Virus record (IMG/VR): IMGVR_UViG_3300046691_000283
Location: 1-24,200 of that record
DNA: 24,200 nucleotides
Origin: a virus
Reading direction: 5' to 3' (one strand)
In this document: positions 1-4,170 of the stretch, piece after piece
Position numbering within the stretch: position 1 is the stretch's first letter
How the letters are laid out: every line of letters begins with the position of its first letter
Notes under the pieces: generated by a model
What the model was told of the DNA's origin: nothing
Database searches by the model: none
What the model saw: only the letters and a program-made list of their open reading frames with translations
Program-made: the position numbers and the translations under genes

Positions 1-237
1 TGCGGGGAGTGCCTTGGGACTGGGAGTCTCAGGAGGCGCGACGGAGAAATGGAATGCTCCCGGTGTCTTGGCGCCGGAAAGGTGCGTTATGGAACGACCT
101 GGCGCGCCACGCGACTCAAGATGAAGGAATCCTCCTTTAATCAACGCTGGCTAGGGCCCTACGAATGGCTCTTTGCCTTCCTCTCGCAAGAACTATGGGA
201 CGCAGAACGTGTATTCACGAAAGCGGTTCGCGGATAG
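1..237 (+). CDS. Q: Antitermination protein Q-like, C-terminal part (5' end outside window)
   Basis: The frame is open from base 1, so the gene starts before the window; 78 residues are visible. Two DnaJ-type zinc-binding motifs are present, CGECLGTG at the very start and CSRCLGAG about 17 residues later. A roughly 50-residue helical tail follows, with W/L positions (RWLGPYEWLFAFL). Lambda Q ends the same way: CxxCxGTG, a short linker, ECxRCxGxG, then a tail of similar length with a related spacing of hydrophobic residues. Family role: Q loads onto RNA polymerase at the late promoter and makes it ignore terminators, switching on lysis and structural genes. The position just ahead of the lysis cassette and late operon fits. 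An ATG at 49 preceded by GGAGAA could be misread as the start, but it would discard the first zinc motif. Another CxxCxGxG protein is possible. The Q call rests on motif spacing plus context. Confidence 0.62.
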   Translation, partial: CGECLGTGSLRRRDGEMECSRCLGAGKVRYGTTWRATRLKMKESSFNQRWLGPYEWLFAFLSQELWDAERVFTKAVRG

Positions 238-739
238 TGGAGGCATCTACGTCGTGACAGTGGCCTTCGGCACCGAGCGATGGTTCAAGCTTGGACAAGC
301 CACCGACTTCAGATCCCGCATATCGAGCCTCCAGAGCGGGTGCCCGGTGGCGTTCGGCAGAGTACTGGTTATGCCACTGCCTGTTGGGCTCAACTCGGAC
401 CTGGTTGAGGCATCGCTCCACATCGAACTGGAAGACATCCGTCACGCGGGGGAGTGGTTCGTTGGTGACGTGACAGATGAACTCCTAGCTCGAGTTAACG
501 AGGCGGTGGGCCGCTTCGGCCTCTCGCCTGGCTGGATCGACATGCCGCACGCTCGGTCTGAACGCCAACAAGCGACCGCGCGATCGCGCTCGGCCCACCA
601 ACGCGCACTTCATTCGGAGGTCGAATGCGCACTTCGAGAGCGAGAACGGGAACGGGAGGAAAAGATGGCGCGACAGCGCAGCCCGACCGCAGTCGAGATC
701 CGATCGATCTACCGACGACGAACCATATCCGGAACTTGA
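173..739 (+). CDS. GIY-YIG / T5orf172 (MUG113)-type nuclease-like protein
   Basis: Protein of up to 188 residues. Near residue 24 it has GGIYVVTVAFGTERWFKLGQA followed by DFRSRISSLQSGCP. This is the GIY...KxGxAxDxxxRxxxLQxGxP pattern of the T5orf172/MUG113 branch of GIY-YIG domains, with the tyrosine, the arginine in RSRI and downstream glutamates (LVEASLH, GEWFVG) available as active-site residues. The C-terminal third is Arg/Glu-rich with an REREREREE stretch and looks like a charged helix. The start is uncertain: TTG at 173 opens the frame, while GTG at 209 still leaves the whole domain. Either start overlaps the end of the Q-like gene, which is unusual for an old arrangement and hints at a later insertion. 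The stop lies inside a terminator hairpin. Role unknown; GIY-YIG proteins in phages include homing and recombination nucleases. Confidence 0.6.
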   Translation: MPSSRKNYGTQNVYSRKRFADSGGIYVVTVAFGTERWFKLGQATDFRSRISSLQSGCPVAFGRVLVMPLPVGLNSDLVEASLHIELEDIRHAGEWFVGDVTDELLARVNEAVGRFGLSPGWIDMPHARSERQQATARSRSAHQRALHSEVECALREREREREEKMARQRSPTAVEIRSIYRRRTISGT

Positions 740-762
740 GGTTTTAGTCCTCAAGTTTCCTG
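733..762 (+). terminator. Terminator-like hairpin after the nuclease gene
   Basis: AACTTGAGG (733-741) and CCTCAAGTT (749-757) form a perfect 9-bp stem with a 7-base loop (TTTTAGT), followed by a short T run. It overlaps the nuclease stop codon and lies between a Q-like gene and the lysis cassette, where lambda-type phages carry tR'. The T tract is short, so efficiency is uncertain. Confidence 0.55.
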
Positions 763-804
763 AGTAAACTGCTCTGGACGCTTCGTGCGACCACTCGAAA
801 AAAG

Positions 805-834
805 GCCCAGCCATCGTGCTGGGCTTTCTCGTTT
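805..834 (+). terminator. Intrinsic terminator just upstream of the tRNA
   Basis: GCCCAGC (805-811) pairs with GCTGGGC (818-824) around a 6-base loop. The downstream sequence is TTTCTCGTTT and an A-rich stretch precedes it (AAAAAAGG). It is a good rho-independent terminator shape, possibly bidirectional. It would have to be overridden (antitermination) if late transcripts start upstream of it. Confidence 0.7.
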
Positions 835-836
835 CT

Positions 837-912
837 GCGGGGCTAGCTCAACAGGCAGAGTGCAACCCTTCCAAGGTTGGAGGTGCGGGTTCGAATCCCG
901 CGTCCCGCTCCA
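837..912 (+). tRNA. tRNA-Gly (anticodon TCC)
   Basis: The cloverleaf can be drawn by hand. Acceptor GCGGGGC (837-843) pairs with GTCCCGC (902-908) with one G-T pair. The D arm is GCTC/GAGT with GG in the loop. The anticodon stem is CAACC/GGTTG with loop CTTCCAA, so the anticodon is TCC (reads GGA/GGG). The T arm is GCGGG-TTCGAAT-CCCGC. The discriminator T and an encoded CCA end at 912. It lies between the nuclease gene and the lysis cassette with terminators upstream, so it looks phage-borne and co-transcribed with late genes. tRNAs occupy a similar place downstream of Q in Stx phages. Confidence 0.93.
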
Positions 913-1082
913 GTTCCACATGACTAGGTCCGCTACATGCACGACCTCGCCACGGCGTGAGCCGCTGCGGTGCTTCCGACGATGGCTTTCCTCCCCTGGA
1001 GCCTGCTGGCAGCAATGCCGGCCCTCGGACCGTTGAACCTGGTCACCTATACCGGCGCCTCGCTGGCGCTACGGAGGCAACG

Positions 1083-1574
1083 ATGCCACGGATCACCGCA
1101 AACGAGGCAGGTGGACAGAATGTCCTGGCATTCCTCGACATGCTGGCGACCGCCGAGGGCACGTTCGGCGTGGGCGACGATGGCTACGACGTGAATGTCG
1201 GTGGTGACCTGTTCGCCGGGTACGACGATCATCCCCGCATCGCAGTCAAGACGCGGTGGGGCTGGAGCGACGCGGCGGGCCGGTACCAGATCATGGCCGC
1301 TATCCCCGGCCGCATTCGCACCGACACGTGGGATTGGGCCAGCAAGGCAGTAGGCGCGAAGGACTTCTCGCCGCTTAACCAGGATCGTGTCGCGATATAC
1401 CTGATCGCCAGGGCTCGTGCCGTGGACGACATCAAGGCCGGCCGTCTCGACGTGGCCGTCGCGAAGTGCGCACCCGTATGGGCCAGCCTCCCCGGCTCCC
1501 CGTACGGGCAACACACGCATGTGATTTCCCATTTACAGGCCGCCTTCGAGGCTGCCGGCGGTACGGTGGCCTGA
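1083..1574 (+). CDS. R: Endolysin, lambda R-type lytic transglycosylase
   Basis: A 163-residue protein that closely tracks lambda R: LAFLDMLATAEGT near residue 15 (Glu25 at the position of lambda's catalytic glutamate), GYDVNVGGDLFAGYDDHPR, AAGRYQIM, GAKDFSPLNQDRVA and CAPVWASLPGSPYGQ. Known role: cleaves the glycan backbone of peptidoglycan to form 1,6-anhydro ends. There is no signal peptide, so release should depend on a holin. The start is the ATG at 1083 with GGAGG at 1073-1077. An upstream in-frame start at 957 would add 42 residues lacking homology and has no such ribosome site. The 170 bases between the tRNA and this start contain no gene I can support. This is the first gene of the lysis cassette, ahead of the membrane proteins, whereas lambda has holin first. 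Confidence 0.93.
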   Translation: MPRITANEAGGQNVLAFLDMLATAEGTFGVGDDGYDVNVGGDLFAGYDDHPRIAVKTRWGWSDAAGRYQIMAAIPGRIRTDTWDWASKAVGAKDFSPLNQDRVAIYLIARARAVDDIKAGRLDVAVAKCAPVWASLPGSPYGQHTHVISHLQAAFEAAGGTVA

Positions 1575-1577
1575 CGA

Positions 1578-1913
1578 GTGGATGGATTGATGGATATCAA
1601 GCGCAGCGAGGACGGAAGCCTGCATTTCAAGCTAGGTCCCGTGGAACGTATCGTGATCGGCGCGTCCTTCGCGCTGCTAACGTTCCTGATCGGGTACGTC
1701 TTCCACTCGTTCGACACGCGGCTCGAAGCCCAGGACAAGACCATGCAGACCGTGGTCACCGCCCAAGCCGTGACGAACGCCCAGCTGCAGACGCTCAGCC
1801 AGCAGCTTTCCGACGTTCCGGGCCTCACCCGCCAGATGGCGGAGATGAAGGTCCAGACCGATCGCAACACACAAGACATCCACGAACTCCAGTCCGTGAG
1901 ACATCTGAAATGA
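1578..1913 (+). CDS. Small membrane protein with coiled-coil tail (possible lysis regulator/holin)
   Basis: 111 residues: a charged N-terminus, one clear membrane segment at about 23-43 (RIVIGASFALLTFLIGYVF), then a heptad-like polar C-terminal half rich in Q, T, D and L that would form a coiled coil. It starts 3 bases after the endolysin stop; a second in-frame ATG at 1590 is an alternative start. The stop overlaps the next ATG (ATGA). I do not recognise a named family. Single-span proteins beside a holin in lysis cassettes are often antiholins or pinholin-like, and the context supports a part in lysis timing. This is inference. Confidence 0.72.
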   Translation: MDGLMDIKRSEDGSLHFKLGPVERIVIGASFALLTFLIGYVFHSFDTRLEAQDKTMQTVVTAQAVTNAQLQTLSQQLSDVPGLTRQMAEMKVQTDRNTQDIHELQSVRHLK

Positions 1914-2164
1914 AGCTTGTCGACGATTGGCGCAGTTGGTGGAAGTGGCACAGCACCTACGTTTTCGGCCTCCTCGCGATCCTTCCGGAGGTGTGGCTGA
2001 GTTCGCCAGGCTTGCAGGCCATGCTGCCTCTTTGGCTGGTCGCCCGCATCGCACCGGTCATCGCCTTCATCGGCTTTATGCTGCGCATCCGGGCGCAGGC
2101 CTCGAAAGTGCCGCCCCCGCGTCGCACCGTTCCCGGTCCGGAAGACAGGCTGCCGCCGGCATGA
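1910..2164 (+). CDS. Putative holin
   Basis: 84 residues. An amphipathic start, MKLVDDWRSWWKWHS, leads into two hydrophobic stretches (about 17-31 and 43-58), then a basic, proline-rich tail (RIRAQASK, PPPRR). This W-rich N-terminus followed by LPEVWLSSP is typical of small holins found beside endolysins in Pseudomonas/Burkholderia/Xanthomonas-type phages. Known role: form inner-membrane lesions at a set time so that the R endolysin reaches peptidoglycan. The ATG overlaps the previous stop (ATGA) and its own stop overlaps the next ATG. Topology looks like class II. Whether this protein or the preceding membrane protein is the effector cannot be decided from sequence. Confidence 0.75.
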   Translation: MKLVDDWRSWWKWHSTYVFGLLAILPEVWLSSPGLQAMLPLWLVARIAPVIAFIGFMLRIRAQASKVPPPRRTVPGPEDRLPPA

Positions 2165-2547
2165 CGTATCTCTACGGGCTCATCCTGGCAGTGCTCCTGC
2201 TGCTGGGTGTCGGCGCTTACGGCCACCACGCCGGCTATGCCTCCGGCGAGGAAGCGGGGGCGAAGTTGGCGTCGACGGCGCAGGACAAGCAGCACGATGC
2301 CGAGCTTTCCGCTGGCATGTGCGTATCGGCGCTGGACGCGACGACCGCGGCCACCGATGCGGCAAAGGCGCGCGCTGACCTCATGCAAAGTCAGGCGCAG
2401 ACGATCATTGACGGCGTGACAAAGGGCAAGAGCGCCAACCTCGCGGCCGGCGCGGCTTTCGGTGCGAAGGTGGATTCGTCCAGCCGTACCGGCGATTGTC
2501 GGTCTGTCCTGGAGGCTCAGCTATGTCCCGCGCTCTCTGGCTATTGA
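2161..2547 (+). CDS. Rz: Inner-membrane spanin subunit (Rz-like)
   Basis: 128 residues beginning MTYLYGLILAVLLLLGVGAYG, an N-terminal signal anchor, followed by a periplasmic, Ala/Asp/Lys/Gln-rich helical region to about residue 90 and a C-terminus with two Cys. This is the usual i-spanin plan. The Rz1-like lipoprotein gene starts inside its 3' end in another frame (25-base overlap), a hallmark of spanin pairs. Known role: with Rz1 it bridges the periplasm and fuses the inner and outer membranes in the last step of lysis. Sequence similarity to lambda Rz itself is not evident by eye; the assignment is by architecture and position. Confidence 0.78.
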   Translation: MTYLYGLILAVLLLLGVGAYGHHAGYASGEEAGAKLASTAQDKQHDAELSAGMCVSALDATTAATDAAKARADLMQSQAQTIIDGVTKGKSANLAAGAAFGAKVDSSSRTGDCRSVLEAQLCPALSGY

Positions 2548-2801
2548 CCGCAGCTCTCGTTGCACTGGTCGGGTGCACTGAAACGGTGAAGCCGGTGACA
2601 CTTCCTCAAGTGGTGCGCGTCGAGGTGCCTGTGTACGTCCCAGTTCCGGACGCGCTGACCGAGCCATGCCCGATCGCTGAGCCGGAGTCGATGGCGGTGC
2701 AGGAGGCCGTGAAGGTCGCCAACGCCCGCAAGGTCGCATTGCAGAACTGTAACGAGGACAAGGCGGCGATTCGTGCTCTGGGCCAGCCGCCGGCGAAGTA
2801 G
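2523..2801 (+). CDS. Rz1: Outer-membrane spanin lipoprotein (Rz1-like)
   Basis: 92 residues. The N-terminus MSRALWLLTAALVALVGC is a lipoprotein signal peptide with lipobox LVGC, giving acylation at Cys18. The mature part is proline/valine-rich at first (VKPVTLPQVVRVEVPVYVPVP), then carries two further Cys and an Ala/Lys-rich helix. It overlaps the i-spanin gene out of frame. It is larger than lambda Rz1 but normal for separated or overlapping o-spanins. ATG 2523 is chosen because it places the signal peptide at the N-terminus; an extension from 2496 would bury it. The stop codon directly abuts the next ATG at 2802. Confidence 0.85.
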   Translation: MSRALWLLTAALVALVGCTETVKPVTLPQVVRVEVPVYVPVPDALTEPCPIAEPESMAVQEAVKVANARKVALQNCNEDKAAIRALGQPPAK

Positions 2802-3425
2802 ATGGCAATCGACATCTCGGTCCGGTCCAACCTGAAGCAGGTGAGCCGGCAGTTGTCGGCGCTCGCGTACAAGCAGTTGGACTTCGCTGCCGCTCAAGCC
2901 ATCAACGACTTGGCACGGCAGGTGGCGGCGGCAGAGAAAGAGAACATCAAGGCCACGTTCGATAAGCCGAAACCGTTCACCGTGAACGCGGTGGCGGTGC
3001 GCGGCGCCACGAAGCGGACGCTGACGGCAGTGGTGTACGTGCGGCCCATTGCGGCGCAGTACCTAGCTCCGTACGAGCAGGGTGGCACGCACAAGCTGCC
3101 AGGCCGGGCGCTGCTCAACCCGAAGAACATCCGGCTCGACCAGTACGGCCAGTTGACACGGTCCACGCTGCAGCGACTCAAGGCGCGCAGTGACGTGTTC
3201 ATTGGTGCGGTGAACACAAAGCACGGTCCGGTCAACGGCGTGTGGCAGAGGACGAAGGCGAGGCGCGGTCAACGCGCTGGCCTGAAGTTGCTCATTCGGT
3301 TCGGTGATGCCTTGGCGGTGAAGAAGCGGCTCGGGTACGGCGCAAAGGCCAAGGAGGTCGTGGACCGTGGGTGGCACGCCGCCTTCGAGCGATCGATGGC
3401 CCGGGCGCTCGCGACCGCGAGGTGA
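2802..3425 (+). CDS. Virion morphogenesis-type protein of unknown role (possibly gpZ-like)
   Basis: 207 residues, strongly basic. The N-terminal half has FAAAQAINDLARQVAAAEKENI, a pattern resembling lambda gpZ (AxAMAINRxAxxA...) and other tail-completion or minor tail proteins. The middle has VYVRPIAAQYLAPYEQGG and the C-terminus is Lys/Arg/Ala helical. I infer a structural or morphogenesis protein, but no family is certain. The position is notable: it is fused end-to-start to the spanin gene (TAG then ATG) and is the last gene before the candidate cos, so in a cos-cut genome it would lie at the right end, far from the other tail genes. A small late non-structural protein is the alternative. 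Confidence 0.6.
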   Translation: MAIDISVRSNLKQVSRQLSALAYKQLDFAAAQAINDLARQVAAAEKENIKATFDKPKPFTVNAVAVRGATKRTLTAVVYVRPIAAQYLAPYEQGGTHKLPGRALLNPKNIRLDQYGQLTRSTLQRLKARSDVFIGAVNTKHGPVNGVWQRTKARRGQRAGLKLLIRFGDALAVKKRLGYGAKAKEVVDRGWHAAFERSMARALATAR

Positions 3426-3540
3426 AGGCCTGGGGCCCCGGGGCGGAGGGTACCCCCCCCCCTTCGCGGGTCCTTCCTGGACCATCGTGCATCGTGGGCA
3501 TTGCGCGCCGCGATGAGTCACCGGCTCTAGGTCCCCAAAG
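3426..3540 (+). other. Candidate cos (cohesive-end) region upstream of terS
   Basis: The gene-free segment holds GGGGCCCCGGGG (3432-3443), the run GGGGCGG (3440-3446), palindrome GGGTACCC (3448-3455), ten C in a row (3453-3462) and CGCGGGT (3465-3471). Lambda's cohesive end reads GGGCGGCGACCT followed by CGCGGGT, so both flanking arms recur here in the same order but further apart (18 bases between arms). A small hairpin, GGTCC-ttcct-GGACC (3469-3483), and a tandem CATCGTG pair (3483-3496) follow. Position immediately before terS and after the lysis end of the late operon is exactly where cos lies in lambda-type genomes. The exact nick positions cannot be read. Confidence 0.6.
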
Positions 3541-3803
3541 TTGTCCGCAGGATTGTCCGCACCCATGGCCGAGCTGATCACCGTCCGCGAGTTCGCAAGG
3601 CGCGAAGTGTGCGACGAGAAACAAGTGCGCCGCGGCATCGAGAAAGGCTTGCTGGTCAAGGACTCGGCCGGCCTTCTCGATGCCGCACAGGTCGGCGGCC
3701 CATGGCGAAAGACCAACCGTCGCGGACGCGACGCAGCGGCTGCGAAGGGTGCGGACACTTCAAAAAATGTCCGCACGGATGTCCGCACGCCGGATGTCCG
3801 CAC
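3541..3803 (+). repeat. Cluster of six TGTCCGCA boxes (candidate terminase-binding cosB-like sites)
   Basis: TGTCCGCA occurs at 3542-3549, 3554-3561, 3768-3775, 3780-3787 and 3795-3802, and inverted (TGCGGACA) at 3750-3757. Five copies extend to TGTCCGCAC. The first two lie 12 bases apart in the leader before terS; the other four are inside terS. The copies at 3749-3757 and 3768-3776 form a perfect 9-bp inverted repeat. Elsewhere in the window I find the 8-mer only at about 6650 and 7254, both in another 9-mer context. In lambda, the terminase small subunit binds repeated R boxes between cosN and the start of its gene. A matching role here is inferred. Confidence 0.6.
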
Positions 3804-4170
3804 CGAGCTGACCGTCGAGGACGGTGAAACGCTCGACGAAGCGGCCATGCGCCTCGCGCTGGCCACCGCTCCGTTCCCTCGTGCCGAGGCTGAACGGATC
3901 AAGGAAAACTATCTCGCGCTCCTCAAGAAGCTCGAGTTCGAACAGAAGGAGGGAAGCCTCGTCGAGATGGACGTGGCGGTGCGAGTGCTCTTCGAGGCCT
4001 CACGCGCCGCGCGGGACTCCTGGCTGAACTGGCCTTCTCGGGTCGGTCCGCTGGTGGCCGCCGACCTCGGCCTCGAGGCCGATCGCGTCACCGAGGTCCT
4101 TACGGGGTATGTCCACCAGCAAATCGCCCAGCTCGGCGAACCATCGGCCGACTTCACCGGACAGGGCTGA
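3565..4170 (+). CDS. terS: Terminase small subunit (Nu1-like)
   Basis: 201 residues. The N-terminal ~45 residues (LITVREFARREVCDEKQVRRGIEKGLL) form a winged-helix-type DNA-binding domain like Nu1. A basic linker (KTNRRGRD) and a repetitive VRT-D-VRT-P-DVRT stretch encoded by the TGTCCGCA boxes follow. The C-terminal half is helical (AERIKENYLALLKKLEFEQKEGSLV, then a domain with SRAARDSWLNWPSRV) and should bind the large subunit. Role: recognises cos DNA and regulates cutting and packaging. The start is ATG 3565; the frame is also open from a TTG at 3541, but neither has a clear Shine-Dalgarno sequence. The 3' end overlaps terL by 62 bases, as expected for a co-translated pair. Confidence 0.85.
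   Translation: MAELITVREFARREVCDEKQVRRGIEKGLLVKDSAGLLDAAQVGGPWRKTNRRGRDAAAAKGADTSKNVRTDVRTPDVRTELTVEDGETLDEAAMRLALATAPFPRAEAERIKENYLALLKKLEFEQKEGSLVEMDVAVRVLFEASRAARDSWLNWPSRVGPLVAADLGLEADRVTEVLTGYVHQQIAQLGEPSADFTGQG

Noticed and set aside
88-95. Defective ATPase in the large terminase because Walker A reads STQLLKTA (residues 88-95) rather than GKT
   Set aside because: The coordinates given are residue numbers of the protein at 4109-6247. As I recall, this branch of the gpA family often has this variant, and all other ATPase and nuclease motifs are intact, so I do not treat it as a defect.
49-237. Complete 62-residue protein starting at ATG 49
   Set aside because: The frame stays open to base 1 and the upstream part holds the first CxxCxGxG motif, so this is the tail of a longer Q-like gene.
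742-770. Late promoter (TTTTAG ... TAAACT, 17-base spacer)
   Set aside because: The -35 match is poor and it overlaps the terminator hairpin. Could be real, but not supportable by eye.
837-912. tRNA as phage integration site (attB/attL)
   Set aside because: No integrase next to it, no second copy of its 3' end in the window, and it lies between phage genes on both sides.
957-1082. N-terminal extension of the endolysin from the 957 start
   Set aside because: The 42 extra residues show no homology to R, while ATG 1083 has a strong GGAGG site and matches the length of lambda R.
970-1194. Possible small holin upstream of the endolysin (GTG start, MLPTMAFLPWSLLAAMPALG)
   Set aside because: Only a short hydrophobic start, no ribosome site, and it runs over 110 bases into the endolysin gene in another frame. 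Holin candidates downstream are better.
3541-3803. TGTCCGCA repeats as a CRISPR array
   Set aside because: Repeats are only 8-9 bases, unevenly spaced, in both orientations and partly coding; no cas genes are present.
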